Below the pieces are notes generated by a model that saw only the letters and a program-made list of their open reading frames with translations, ran no database searches and had not been told where the DNA came from. Shown here in pieces: positions 39,357 to 48,349 of a DNA stretch of 64,000 bases. The translations under genes and the position numbers were made by a program. Origin of the DNA: Phenylobacterium aquaticum (GTDB lineage Bacteria > Pseudomonadota > Alphaproteobacteria > Caulobacterales > Caulobacteraceae); NCBI RefSeq assembly GCF_022695515.1, contig NZ_JALDPT010000008.1:62001-126000 (forward strand), given 5' to 3'. The number at the start of each line of letters is the position of its first letter. Position 1 is the first letter of the stretch.

Positions 39357-39979
39357 CTCCAGCCGCCGGCGGTGAGCGCCTTCTCGAAGATCATCGCATA
39401 GCTGGCGATGTCGGCCGCGCGGTCCGTACCGTTGATGACATAGCGGGCCAGCACGTACTGGCCGTTGGTCGCCGTCTTGGCGTCTTCCGGGATGTAGCGG
39501 CCCAGCCCCTTGCCCGTGAACCAGCCGTTGCGCATGCCGCTGCACATGATCTTGGCCGCGTAGTCCAGCCGCAACGCCAGCTCCGGCACGGCGACCAGGT
39601 CGGCGCCCACCACCTGGCCCGCCTTCTTGTAGTTGTTCTTCCAGGTCAATTGGACATAGCCCCGGCCGCGATAGGCGATCCCGTCGCCGGGGGCGGTGTT
39701 GCCATTGGCCTTGGCGCGGGCCGGATCCAGGCCGGTGATGTCATAGCGTCGGCGGAAGTATTCGTCGCCGCCCCGCTCGGTGACGGGTTCCAGGGTGTGG
39801 CCGGTCTCGTGATAGGCGGTGGCGAGGCCATAGGCCGCCCAGGCCGTGGCCCAGTTGTCGCCGTCCAGGGCGGTGAGCAGGGCCTGCGCCCCGTCGACCT
39901 CGTCCTGGGATAGGGTCGCGCCGAGCAGCTGGGACTGCTTCAGAGCCGCGAAGAACGCCCCGGCATTGCTCAGTCCCAT
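39353..39979 (-). CDS. GH19 chitinase/lysozyme-like hydrolase
   Basis: The start at MGLSNAGAFF was chosen as the family start. The 208-residue protein matches glycoside hydrolase family 19 endolysin-like enzymes: catalytic Glu59 in ATAYHETGHTLEPV, the second Glu near residue 68, and YRGRGYVQLTWKNNYKKAG. There is no signal peptide or membrane anchor, as in phage endolysins released by a holin. No phage genes surround it, so it is either a prophage remnant, a gene-transfer-agent lysin, or an unexported wall enzyme. Confidence 0.8.
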   Translation of the reverse strand: MGLSNAGAFFAALKQSQLLGATLSQDEVDGAQALLTALDGDNWATAWAAYGLATAYHETGHTLEPVTERGGDEYFRRRYDITGLDPARAKANGNTAPGDGIAYRGRGYVQLTWKNNYKKAGQVVGADLVAVPELALRLDYAAKIMCSGMRNGWFTGKGLGRYIPEDAKTATNGQYVLARYVINGTDRAADIASYAMIFEKALTAGGWS

Positions 39980-40057
39980 GTCGCGATCCCCCGTCTCGAC
40001 GCCGCCTCGGCGCCCACGGGCCACTTCAACCCTCGCGCGAAACCACGGTCAAGCTGT

Positions 40058-40894
40058 TCAGCCCGCCGCCAGCAGGGTCGCGGCGCCGGCGGCGATGGTG
40101 GCGATGCCGATCAGCCGCCCGCGGGTCAGGCGCTCCTTGAGGAACACGACCGCAATGGCGACCCCGAACAGGATGGAAGTCTCGCGCAGGGCGGCCAGAC
40201 GGGGCGTATCGCCCAGGCGATAGGCCCAGAGCGCCAGGCCGTAGGTCAGGAGCGAGAAGGCGCCCGCCGCCAAGCCCGCCTTCCATTCCGATCGGGCCGC
40301 CAGCAGGAAGCGCGGGCCGCGCCACAGGGCGAAGATCACCCCGATCACCAGGCCATCGACCATGTAGATCCAGACGATGTAGCTCGGCGCGCCGGGCGCG
40401 GCGCGCACCCCTTGCGCGTCCAGCACGGTGTAGAGGGCGATCGTCACTCCGGTCGCCGCGGCCCAGGCCAGCGCCTTGCGCGATACGTGCCGGCCCATGC
40501 CCACCGTCATCACCCCTGTGGAGACCAGGACGATGCCAACAGCGGTCGCCAGGCTGATCGGCTCGCGGAACACCCCCACCGCCACTGTGGCGGCGAGCGC
40601 CGGCGCGAGCCCCCGCGAAATCGGATAGGCCACCGAGAAGTCCGCAGTCTCGAAGGCCCGGATCAGGCAGAACAGATAGGCGAAATGCACGAAGCCCGAG
40701 GTCACCAGCCACAGCCAGGCGCCGGTCGGCAGGGGCACGATGAAGGCGAAGGGCAGGACGATCAGGGCCGAGAACCCGTCCATCAGGGCCCGGCTGGACA
40801 TCTTGTCCTGGCCCGATTTCAGGATCGCGTTGACCACCGCGTGCGCGGCGCCGGACACGATGATCATGGCGGAGGCGGTCTGGACGGGAGTCAT
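40058..40894 (-). CDS. EamA/DMT-superfamily transporter
   Basis: A 278-residue membrane protein with ten predicted helices in two EamA repeats of about 140 residues. The sequence FCLIRAFETADFSVAYPISRGLAPALAA is the characteristic 'A...g..a..Yp..r..p' motif, repeated near LAALRETSILFGVAIAVVFLKER. Members export amino acids or metabolites. The substrate is unknown. It lies 78 bases from the GH19 gene on the same strand. Confidence 0.85.
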   Translation of the reverse strand: MTPVQTASAMIIVSGAAHAVVNAILKSGQDKMSSRALMDGFSALIVLPFAFIVPLPTGAWLWLVTSGFVHFAYLFCLIRAFETADFSVAYPISRGLAPALAATVAVGVFREPISLATAVGIVLVSTGVMTVGMGRHVSRKALAWAAATGVTIALYTVLDAQGVRAAPGAPSYIVWIYMVDGLVIGVIFALWRGPRFLLAARSEWKAGLAAGAFSLLTYGLALWAYRLGDTPRLAALRETSILFGVAIAVVFLKERLTRGRLIGIATIAAGAATLLAAG

Positions 40895-41087
40895 GGCGCG
40901 GCGCAGCTAATCCTGATTCCCTTGCCGTCCTTGCGGTCGGTGTGACCCACCCGCCACCCCCGGACGCAATCATGCTGCATTGCACCCCTTGAGTTTTGCG
41001 TGACGCGCCTCTATCCTTTCACCCCCCGGACGCCTGCGCCCGCGGCCGGAACACAATCCCAAGGGCGAACCTGAGTCACAATCTGCT

Positions 41088-41561
41088 ATGGAAAAAGTCC
41101 CGATGACCGTCGGGGGCTACCAAGCCCTTGACGAGGACCTAAAGCGTTTGAAGACCATTGAACGGCCGGCGGTAATCGCCGCGATCGCCGAGGCGCGAGC
41201 CCACGGCGATCTGTCGGAAAATGCTGAATACCATGCCGCTAAGGAGCGCCAGGGCTGGATCGAAGGCCAAATCGCCGAGATCGAAGACAAGATGGCGCGC
41301 GCTCAGGTCATCGACGTATCCAAGCTTTCCGGCACTCAGGTGAAGTTCGGTGCGACCGTTTCCGTCGTCGACGAGGACACCGAGGAAGAAGCTCGGTACC
41401 AGATCGTCGGCGAACACGAGGCTGACGTGAAGTCGGGCCGGATCTCCATCTCGTCGCCCATCGCTCGCGCGATGATCGGCAAGGAGACCGGCGACGTTGT
41501 CGAGGTGAACACCCCCGGCGGCGTGAAGGCCTATGAGATCGCCAAAGTGGAGTGGGTCTAA
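41088..41561 (+). CDS. greA: Transcription elongation factor GreA
   Basis: A 157-residue GreA. It rescues backtracked RNA polymerase by stimulating transcript cleavage. The N-terminal coiled coil ([18 protein letters not shown]...[31 protein letters not shown]) has the tip acidic pair DLSENAEY. The C-terminal FKBP-like domain ends in [22 protein letters not shown]. Length and sequence are typical. Confidence 0.96.
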   Translation: MEKVPMTVGGYQALDEDLKRLKTIERPAVIAAIAEARAHGDLSENAEYHAAKERQGWIEGQIAEIEDKMARAQVIDVSKLSGTQVKFGATVSVVDEDTEEEARYQIVGEHEADVKSGRISISSPIARAMIGKETGDVVEVNTPGGVKAYEIAKVEWV

Positions 41562-41599
41562 GCTTCGCCTTAACCCAGCCCCAATGATCAACGAGAGGA

Positions 41600-41622
41600 C
41601 GGCGGCGCGCGCGACCGGTGCG
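41600..41622. terminator. Possible stem-loop after greA
   Basis: An inverted repeat with arms ACGGCGGCGC and GCGCCGCCGT lies about 40 bases beyond the greA stop. The trailing sequence (CTCCTTG) is only moderately U-rich, so it may be a weak or factor-dependent stop. It also lies just before the TTG start of the next gene. Confidence 0.4.
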
Positions 41623-41633
41623 CCGCCGTCTCC

Positions 41634-42650
41634 TTGTCGCAACCACGGATCACGCGCTTGGCGAAGCCTCCCTCCCCGCCGCCGCTGACCATCTGGGCCG
41701 TCTCTGACGGACGGGCGGGCAATGCTGGCCCGGCCCTGGGCCTCGCCGAAGCCATCCAGCGCAAACGCAAGGCCGAGGTGGTGGTGAAGACCATCGCCTG
41801 GAAAGGCCGGATCGGCCGCCTGCCCTGGTTCCTCAATCCCCTGCCGCTGAAGGCGCTGACGCCGGAGAGCGAGATCGTCCCGCCCTGGCCGGATATCTGG
41901 ATCGCCGCGGGCCGCGCCACCCTGCCCTTGTCCATGCGTCTGCGCGCCTGGTCCAAGAAGCAAAGCTTCGTGGTCCAGATCCAGGATCCGCGCATGCCGA
42001 CCAGCCCCTTCGACCTGGTCGTCGCGCCCAAGCACGACCGGACCCAGGGCGAAAACGTCTTTCCCATCACCGGATCGCCGCATCGGGTCACCCCCAAGCG
42101 GCTGAAGGCGGACCTGGCCCGCTTCAAGGCGATCATCGATCCCCTGCCCCGGCCCCGCGTCGCGGTGCTGATCGGCGGCAAGTCCAAGGCGCACAATCTG
42201 TCGCCGGAGCGCGCGGCGGCCATGGCCTATGAGATCGAACAGGCCGTCACCGAGGCGGGCGGCTCGGTCATGGTGACCTTCTCGCGCCGCACCCCCGACA
42301 GCGCCCGCGCGATCCTGTCGTCGCGGCTCAAGCACATGCAGGGCTTCGTCTGGGACGGCGAAGGGCCCAATCCCTATTTCGCCTACCTGGCCGCGGCCGA
42401 CTACATCCTGGTCACCGAGGACAGCGCCAACATGGCGACCGAGGCCGCCTCGACTGGCAAGCCCGTGTTCATCCTGAAGATGGACGGCGACAGCCTGAAG
42501 TTCCGCCTGTTCCACGAAGACCTGGAGCGCCTGGGCGCCGCCCGTCCGTTCGGCGGCGCGCTGCACAAGTGGAAGTACAAGGCGCTGAACGAGACCGACC
42601 GGGCCGCCGACGAGGTGCTGCGCCGGCTCGACGAAAGACAGACCGCATGA
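41634..42650 (+). CDS. ELM1/GtrOC1-family putative glycosyltransferase
   Basis: The longest frame starts with TTG at 41634; a later TTG (41658) is possible. The 338-residue protein belongs to the mitochondrial-fission-ELM1-like family (DUF1022): 'WAVSDGRAGNAGPALGLAEA' near the start, then VVQIQDPRMPTSPFDLVVAPKHD and DYILVTEDSANMATEAASTGKPVFIL. The fold is GT-B-like and the last motif fits a nucleotide-sugar binding site. It overlaps the GNAT gene by four bases (ATGA), suggesting translation coupling, and opens the flagellar-glycan cluster. A sugar-transfer or modification role in that pathway is inferred. Confidence 0.8.
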   Translation: MSQPRITRLAKPPSPPPLTIWAVSDGRAGNAGPALGLAEAIQRKRKAEVVVKTIAWKGRIGRLPWFLNPLPLKALTPESEIVPPWPDIWIAAGRATLPLSMRLRAWSKKQSFVVQIQDPRMPTSPFDLVVAPKHDRTQGENVFPITGSPHRVTPKRLKADLARFKAIIDPLPRPRVAVLIGGKSKAHNLSPERAAAMAYEIEQAVTEAGGSVMVTFSRRTPDSARAILSSRLKHMQGFVWDGEGPNPYFAYLAAADYILVTEDSANMATEAASTGKPVFILKMDGDSLKFRLFHEDLERLGAARPFGGALHKWKYKALNETDRAADEVLRRLDERQTA

Positions 42651-43108
42651 GCGTCGAGATCCGCATCGGAACATCCGCCGACCTGGCGGCCATCATCGCC
42701 ATCGATCCGGCCATGGGGATCGCCGAGCGCCGGCACGACTATCTGTCCAAGGCCCTGGCCGGCTTTGGCGGCAGCTCGGTCAAGGTGCTGGTCCTCGACG
42801 GCCAGATCGCGGGCTTCGCGATCATGAGCGAGTTCTTCGGCCATCCGTTCCTGGAACGCATCACCACCGCCGAGAACCGCCGCCGCGCCGGCGTCGCTTC
42901 CGCCCTGATGACCCACATCGAGATGGGCATCGATGACGACCGCATGTTCGTCTCGACCAACGAGTCCAACGAGGTGATGCGCACCTTGCTGGCGGCGCGG
43001 AACTACAAGGTCTCCGGCGTGGTGGAGAACCTCGATCCCGGCGATCCGGAGCTGTTCTTCGTGATCTTCAAGACCGATATCGACGCGGCCATCGAGGCTG
43101 CGCGCTAA
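42647..43108 (+). CDS. GNAT acetyltransferase in the glycan cluster
   Basis: A 153-residue RimI-like GNAT starting at the ATGA overlap with the ELM1 gene. The acetyl-CoA loop is ERITTAENRRRAGVASALM and a later NESNEVMRTLLAARNYKV segment is the motif B region. PseH-type acetyltransferases act in pseudaminic-acid synthesis, but this sequence is closer to generic RimI proteins, so a PseH role is not claimed. It is followed 45 bases later by the PseG-like gene. Confidence 0.8.
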   Translation: MSVEIRIGTSADLAAIIAIDPAMGIAERRHDYLSKALAGFGGSSVKVLVLDGQIAGFAIMSEFFGHPFLERITTAENRRRAGVASALMTHIEMGIDDDRMFVSTNESNEVMRTLLAARNYKVSGVVENLDPGDPELFFVIFKTDIDAAIEAAR

Positions 43109-43153
43109 GACCGCCTTTGCAGGCGGCGTCTTTAAGCCTTTTGTACTCGCGTG

Positions 43154-44230
43154 ATGATTCCCTCCGGTCCCCGCATCCTGTTCATCGCCAACGCCGGCCC
43201 CGAGGTCGGCGGCGGCCATGTCATGCGGTCGATCACCCTGGCCAGGGCGCTCGCCGCCCGCGGCGCGATCTGCACCATGGCCGCCTCGCCGGCCGTCGCC
43301 GTGATCCTCGATCAGTTCGCGCCGGAGCTGGCCCGCGAGGAGGCGACCTCGCTCAATCCCGACGATCTGGCCGACGCCCTGACCGGGGTGGATTTCGAGG
43401 CTGTCGTCTTCGATCACTACGGCCTGGACCGCGACGACCATCGGGCGCTGGCCCACGGTCGCCCGGCCCTGGTGCTGGACGATCTGGCGGACCGGCCGCT
43501 CGGCGGCGACATGATCGTGGACTCCGGTCCCGCCCGCTCGCCCACCGATTACGCCCTGCTGGTCGAGGACGATGTCCGCCTGTTGCTGGGTCCCGCCTAT
43601 GCGCCGGTGCGTCCCGAATTCGCCGACCTGCGCGACGCCGCCCTGGCGCGGCGGGGCGGGCCCGTGCGCCGGGTGCTGCTGGCGCTGGGCCTGACCGATC
43701 CGGGCGGGCTCACCACCCGTATCGTCGACCGGCTTCGTCTGCGCCTGGGGGACCTGGCGCTCGACGTGGTGATCGGCGGCTCGGCGCCCGGCCAGAAGGC
43801 CCTGCTGAGGGTCGCGGCCCATGATCCGCGCCTGACCATCCATGTCGATACCCCGCACATGGGCCAGCTGATCGCCGAGGCCGACATCGGCATCGGCGCG
43901 GCGGGCTCGACCACCTGGGAGCGCTGCGTGCTCGGCCTGCCCCAGGCCATACTGATCGTGGCCGAGAACCAGCGTCCCGCCGCCCAGGCCCTGGCCGAGC
44001 GCGGCGCGGCCCTGGTGATCGACGCCGGCGCGGACGGCCTGGACCAGGCCATCGACCGGGTGGTGGTGCGCCTGCTGACCGACGCCGCCCTGCGCAGCCG
44101 CCTGACCGCGGCGTCGGCCACGGTCTGCGACGGGCGCGGCGCGGCCCGCACCGCCGAGGCGTTCCTCGGCCTGATCGCCGAGCGCGGCGCTCCGCCGCAG
44201 CCGCGAGACCCCCTGAATTTGGGCGATTAA
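43154..44230 (+). CDS. pseG: PseG-like UDP-sugar hydrolase of pseudaminic acid synthesis
   Basis: A 358-residue GT-B-fold protein with the nucleotide-sugar hydrolase signature GPEVGGGHVMRSITLARAL (GxGHxxR core with the catalytic His). It then has VVFDHYGLDRDD, and a C-terminal UDP site GIGAAGSTTWERCVLGLPQ. PseG removes UDP from the 2,4-diacetamido-trideoxy sugar before condensation with phosphoenolpyruvate. In Caulobacter a related gene (flmD) serves flagellin glycosylation. A GTG at 43151 just precedes the ATG. The PseI-like synthase gene lies 1.8 kb downstream on the other strand. Confidence 0.85.
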   Translation: MIPSGPRILFIANAGPEVGGGHVMRSITLARALAARGAICTMAASPAVAVILDQFAPELAREEATSLNPDDLADALTGVDFEAVVFDHYGLDRDDHRALAHGRPALVLDDLADRPLGGDMIVDSGPARSPTDYALLVEDDVRLLLGPAYAPVRPEFADLRDAALARRGGPVRRVLLALGLTDPGGLTTRIVDRLRLRLGDLALDVVIGGSAPGQKALLRVAAHDPRLTIHVDTPHMGQLIAEADIGIGAAGSTTWERCVLGLPQAILIVAENQRPAAQALAERGAALVIDAGADGLDQAIDRVVVRLLTDAALRSRLTAASATVCDGRGAARTAEAFLGLIAERGAPPQPRDPLNLGD

Positions 44231-44308
44231 CGGTCCTTTCGCACCCCAGGGCGCAGCTTGAGCGTCAAAGAAGCGTCAGGGCGTCGAATGCGCCCAAGAA
44301 AAGGTCCA

Positions 44309-45592
44309 ATGGGTCCGCATAGCCTTACGGGGGGCGCGAAAGCCTCCAAGGTCCGTATCATCGGCGGAGGCCTGACCGGCCTGCTCGCCGCCTTCCAGGC
44401 CCACGAGATGGGCGTCCGCGACATCACGCTGCACGACCGGTTCGACCAGCTGGGCGGCCACGCCCTGCCCCGCCAGGATCATGGCCTGGAAATCCGCGAA
44501 TGCGACCTCGCCTTCGGCTCCGCCGGCGACAGCGCCCGACGGCTGCTGGAATCCCATGGCGTGGCCTTCGAGGACGTCGAGAGCCGCACGGGCTCGGTCA
44601 CCGCCGCCGGCGACGACCTGCAGTTCACCAAGGACTTCGGCGGTCCTGCCCTGCGCACCCGCGCCCTGGATCTCGGGCCGGTGCTGGGCGACAGCCTGGC
44701 CGACCGGATCCGCGCCTATCCCCACGACATCGCCCAGCCCCTGGCCAGGTTCTGCCAATGGCGGCTCGGCGCCTGGCTGGACGAGGTTCACGCCGACACC
44801 GCCCGGGCGCTCGGCATGCACCGGGTGTTCCCGCTCGGTCCCGAGGTCGTCGAGATCGCCGCCGCCAAGCGGGCCGATGCGCGCCAGGACAGCCTCTATG
44901 GCCTGCCCGCCCCTCTGTGGGGCCGGCTGCAGAGCCTGAGCGCCGGCGTGCCCAAGGACGGCCTCGCCCCCTTCTTCATGCGCATCCGCCAGGCGCTCGG
45001 CCGCCTGGGCGTGCGGATCGTGACGCCGTCTTTCGTGGCTCCGCACGCGGCCCTGGAGGGACGCGAGACGGACGAGGTGATGGTCTGGGCGGCCGATCCG
45101 CGCCCCTTGTTCAAGCCCATGGGGCTCGAGGCGCCCAAGCCCGAGGCCCACAGCCTCGTCACCTACGTCCTCAAGGTTCGCTACGCCGGCCCGACCCCGC
45201 TGGAGGTGCGCAACTTCACCGCCCAGGGCGCGGTCACCCGCCTGCGGCTCTATGAGACCCGCGGCCAGGTGCTGCTGGCCGCCGAGTGCCTCACCGAGGT
45301 GCGGGGCTGTGACCTGACCCGCGAGATCCACCGCCTGATGGCCGGCTTCCACGGCGCCTCCCTGCAGCTGGGCGAGACCCTGGCCGTTCGCATGGAGCCG
45401 CGATGGGACATCCTGTCGACGGACACGGCCAAGGCTCTGGTCCGCCTGCGCGCGGCCCTGGCCCGCGCCCAGGGCGGCGGCTTCATCGCCCCGCTGTGGG
45501 AGGTTCCGGACATCACGGCGCGGCACGAGGCCCTGACCCTGGCCCTGACCGACGCCCTGCAGGCCGCGCCCCCGGCCGCCGTGGCCGCCTAA
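44309..45592 (+). CDS. FAD/NAD(P)-binding oxidoreductase in the glycan cluster
   Basis: The ATG at 44309 is preferred (AAAGG five bases ahead); an open frame begins at a TTG, 44258. The 427-residue protein has an N-terminal Rossmann fingerprint (VRIIGGGLTGLLAAFQAHEMG, then an acidic residue in ITLHDRFDQLGGHA). The fold resembles FAD amine-oxidase/protoporphyrinogen-oxidase-like proteins, with a C-terminal flavin segment. No substrate motif was recognised. Position between PseG and PseI suggests oxidation or isomerisation of a sugar precursor, but this is inference. Confidence 0.7.
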   Translation: MGPHSLTGGAKASKVRIIGGGLTGLLAAFQAHEMGVRDITLHDRFDQLGGHALPRQDHGLEIRECDLAFGSAGDSARRLLESHGVAFEDVESRTGSVTAAGDDLQFTKDFGGPALRTRALDLGPVLGDSLADRIRAYPHDIAQPLARFCQWRLGAWLDEVHADTARALGMHRVFPLGPEVVEIAAAKRADARQDSLYGLPAPLWGRLQSLSAGVPKDGLAPFFMRIRQALGRLGVRIVTPSFVAPHAALEGRETDEVMVWAADPRPLFKPMGLEAPKPEAHSLVTYVLKVRYAGPTPLEVRNFTAQGAVTRLRLYETRGQVLLAAECLTEVRGCDLTREIHRLMAGFHGASLQLGETLAVRMEPRWDILSTDTAKALVRLRAALARAQGGGFIAPLWEVPDITARHEALTLALTDALQAAPPAAVAA

Positions 45593-45678
45593 ATCCTCGG
45601 GCCGAGGTCGGGATCGGTACGCGACCGCCGTCCTTGAGGCGAGCGCCGGCGGCTCGGCGCGTTTGCGGAGGCGATGTG

Positions 45679-46065
45679 GTGAAGGCCGGCCCGACGACCA
45701 TTGACGACTATCTGGCGGCCCTGCCGCCCGACCAGCGCGCGGCCTTGCAGCGCCTGCGCGAACAGATCCACGCCGCCGCGCCGGGCGCGGAGGAGTGCAT
45801 CAGCTACGGCATGCCGGGCTTCCGCAAGCATGGGGTGCTGGTCTGGATGGGCGCTGCGCGTCGCCACTGCGCCTTCTATCCCCACGGCCTGACCGAAGCC
45901 CAGCTCGCCGAACTCACCGCCTATGACACCAGCAAGGGCACGATCCGCTTCCAGCCGGACAAGCCCCTGCCCGAGGCCCTGGTGCGCGCCATCGTCGAAC
46001 GGCGGGTGCGGGAAGACGCTGAAAGGGCGGCGGCGGCCAAGGCCAGGCGGGCGAAGCCCCGCTAG
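45679..46065 (+). CDS. DUF1801 (YdhG-like) protein
   Basis: The GTG at 45679 was chosen for spacing to GGAGG at 45667. The 128-residue protein has the DUF1801 pattern: 'IDDYLAALPPDQRAALQRLREQI', CISYGMPGFRKHGVLVWMG, FYPHGLTEAQLAELTAYDTSKGTIRF and PLPEALVRAIVERRV. The fold is a small alpha/beta domain with unknown biochemical role. Its stop overlaps the stop of the convergent pseI gene. Confidence 0.85.
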   Translation: MKAGPTTIDDYLAALPPDQRAALQRLREQIHAAAPGAEECISYGMPGFRKHGVLVWMGAARRHCAFYPHGLTEAQLAELTAYDTSKGTIRFQPDKPLPEALVRAIVERRVREDAERAAAAKARRAKPR

Positions 46066-47117
46066 CCGACCATGTTCCAGGCGAGCGGCTCGCCGCGCTT
46101 CAGGTCGCGGGCCGCGGGTCTTCCCAGCACCTCGTCCAGATGGACCGGGGCCAGGCCGTCGCCCGGCCGGATGGAGCGGATGTTGGCGCGGCTCAGCGGC
46201 TCGCCCGCCTTCACGTCGGCGCTGACATAGAGCGAGCGGCGGAACTGTCGGTTGGCCTTTTCCGAGCCGAGCAGGTCGTAATGCGCCCGGCCGAGCGCGG
46301 TCCAGGCGTCCTTGCAGTCGCGGACCAGGGCTTTGAACTCCGGCGGCTCCAGGCTGAAGGCGGCGTCCGGTCCGCCGTCGGCGCGGGCCAGGGTGAAGTG
46401 CTTCTCGACCACGCTGGCGCCCAGCGCGATCGCCGCCACCGAGGCGGCCGTGCCGTGGGTATGATCGGAAAGGCCGATCGGGCAGTCGAACCGCGCGGCC
46501 ATGTCGACCACGGTGCGGACATTGGCGTCCTCCAGGGCGGCCGGATAGCTCGACACGCAGTGCAGCAGCACCACGCCCGCCGCGCCGGCGGCGAGCGCCG
46601 CGTCACGGGCCGCCGCGATCTCGGCCAGGTTGGCCATGCCGGTGGAGATGATCAGCGGCTTGCCCTTGGCCGCCGCATAGCGGATCAGCGGGATATCGAT
46701 CGCCTCGAACGACGCGATCTTGAAGGCCGGGGCGCCCAGGCTGTCCAAGAGGTCGATCGCCGTCTCGTCGAAGGGGCTGGAGAAGATCGTCACGCCCCGG
46801 GCCTTGGCGCGCTCGAAGATCGCCGCATGCCATTCGAAGGGGGTCTGGGCCTCCTGGTACAGCTCATAGAGGCTGCGCCCGTCCCACAGCCCGCCGTGGA
46901 TTTTGAACTCCGGGCGGTCGACGTCCATGGTGATGGTGTCGGCGGTGTAGGTCTGGATCTTGATGGCGTCGCAGCCGGTGTCGGCCGCGGCGTCGACCAT
47001 GGCGAGCGCCCGGTCCAGGCTGCCGTTGTGGTTCCCGGACAGCTCACAGATCACATAGGGCTCATGCCCCGCCCCGATCCGGCGGCCGGCGATCTGGATT
47101 TCGGGAAGCCCGGTCAT
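46062..47117 (-). CDS. pseI: Pseudaminic acid synthase (PseI/NeuB family)
   Basis: A 351-residue N-acylneuraminate-synthase-family enzyme that condenses a six-carbon sugar with phosphoenolpyruvate. The TIM barrel contains VICELSGNHNGSLDRAL, TGCDAIKIQTYTAD, FSSPFDETAIDLLDSLGAPAFKIASFE, STGMANLAEI, GLSDHT and the metal-binding EKHFTLAR. A C-terminal SAF/antifreeze-like domain (residues about 290-350) follows. The IHGGLWDGRSLYELYQEA segment fits PseI rather than sialic-acid NeuB. The product is likely pseudaminic acid for flagellin. Transcription opposes the PseG cluster. Confidence 0.88.
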   Translation of the reverse strand: MTGLPEIQIAGRRIGAGHEPYVICELSGNHNGSLDRALAMVDAAADTGCDAIKIQTYTADTITMDVDRPEFKIHGGLWDGRSLYELYQEAQTPFEWHAAIFERAKARGVTIFSSPFDETAIDLLDSLGAPAFKIASFEAIDIPLIRYAAAKGKPLIISTGMANLAEIAAARDAALAAGAAGVVLLHCVSSYPAALEDANVRTVVDMAARFDCPIGLSDHTHGTAASVAAIALGASVVEKHFTLARADGGPDAAFSLEPPEFKALVRDCKDAWTALGRAHYDLLGSEKANRQFRRSLYVSADVKAGEPLSRANIRSIRPGDGLAPVHLDEVLGRPAARDLKRGEPLAWNMVG

Positions 47118-47256
47118 GGCTGGAACCTACCGCGCGCCGCTGAAGCGGTCGTTAACCAACGTCCTCCCTCCAGGGAGACGAAACCTCACAGCGCCCTCAG
47201 TCCTTCTCGCATTCATGGCCGATGCGCTCCGGCGGAATCTCACCTAAATAGCGGAC

Positions 47257-48264
47257 ATGGCTCAAGAGACCCCCCGCACCACCCGCTGTCTAATCCTCGG
47301 CTCCGGCCCGGCCGGCTACACCGCCGCCGTCTACGCCGCGCGCGCTTTGCTGCAGCCGGTGCTGATCGCCGGCATCCAGCCCGGCGGCCAGCTGACCATC
47401 ACCACCGACGTCGAGAACTATCCGGGCTTCGCCGAGGTGATCCAGGGCCCCTGGCTGATGGACCAGATGCGCGCCCAGGCCGAGCACATGGGCGCCGAGC
47501 TGATCAATGACATCGTGATCAAGGCGGACCTGTCGCAGCGCCCGTTCCGCCTGGAGTGCGATAGCGGCGCCGTCTGGCTGGCCGAGACCCTGATCATCGC
47601 CACCGGCGCCCAGGCCAAGTGGCTGGGCCTGCCCTCCGAGCAGAAGTTCCAGGGCTTCGGCGTCTCGGCCTGCGCCACCTGCGACGGCTTCTTCTATCGC
47701 GGCAAGGAGGTCGTGGTGGTCGGCGGCGGCAACACTGCGGTCGAGGAGGCCCTGTTCCTGACCTCCTTCGCGTCGAAGGTGACCATCGTCCACCGCAAGG
47801 ACGAGTTCCGGGCGGAGCGCATCCTGCAGGAGCGCGCCTTCCACAATCCGAAGATCGAGATCATCTGGAACCACTCGGTCGACGAGGTGCTGGGCGCCTC
47901 CGATCCGATGGGCGTCACCGGCCTGAAGCTCAAGCACGCCCAGACCGGCGAGGTCCGCGAGATCTCCTGCGACGGCCTGTTCGTCGCCATCGGCCACGCC
48001 CCCTCCTCCGAGCTGTTCAAGGATCAGCTGGAGATGGACCCGGCCGGATATCTGCATGTGACGCCGGGCACGGCGTCCACCGCCATTCCCGGCGTGTTCG
48101 CGGCCGGCGACGTCACCGACGACGTCTACCGCCAGGCGGTCACCGCCGCCGGCATGGGCTGCATGGCCGCCCTGGAAGCCGTCCGACTGCTGGCCGAGGA
48201 GGACCACGCCAAGGCCCACCACCCGATCAGCCACACCGAGGCGCAGAAGATCGCGACCTGGTGA
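47257..48264 (+). CDS. trxB: Thioredoxin reductase
   Basis: A 335-residue NADPH-dependent flavoprotein that reduces thioredoxin. FAD motif GSGPAGYTAAVYAARA, active-site Cys139-Ala-Thr-Cys142-Asp, NADPH motif VVGGGNTAVEEALFL and the C-terminal GVFAAGDVTDDVYRQAVTAAGMG are all in place. Length is normal. The MurA-like gene follows after 85 bases. Confidence 0.96.
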   Translation: MAQETPRTTRCLILGSGPAGYTAAVYAARALLQPVLIAGIQPGGQLTITTDVENYPGFAEVIQGPWLMDQMRAQAEHMGAELINDIVIKADLSQRPFRLECDSGAVWLAETLIIATGAQAKWLGLPSEQKFQGFGVSACATCDGFFYRGKEVVVVGGGNTAVEEALFLTSFASKVTIVHRKDEFRAERILQERAFHNPKIEIIWNHSVDEVLGASDPMGVTGLKLKHAQTGEVREISCDGLFVAIGHAPSSELFKDQLEMDPAGYLHVTPGTASTAIPGVFAAGDVTDDVYRQAVTAAGMGCMAALEAVRLLAEEDHAKAHHPISHTEAQKIATW

Positions 48265-48349
48265 TCGCGCGCCTGCGCGAAGCCGCTTCTGGATTCCCCA
48301 TTCGCTGGGCTATGACGCCTGTCGAACCCCAAGACTGACGAGCGCGGCC

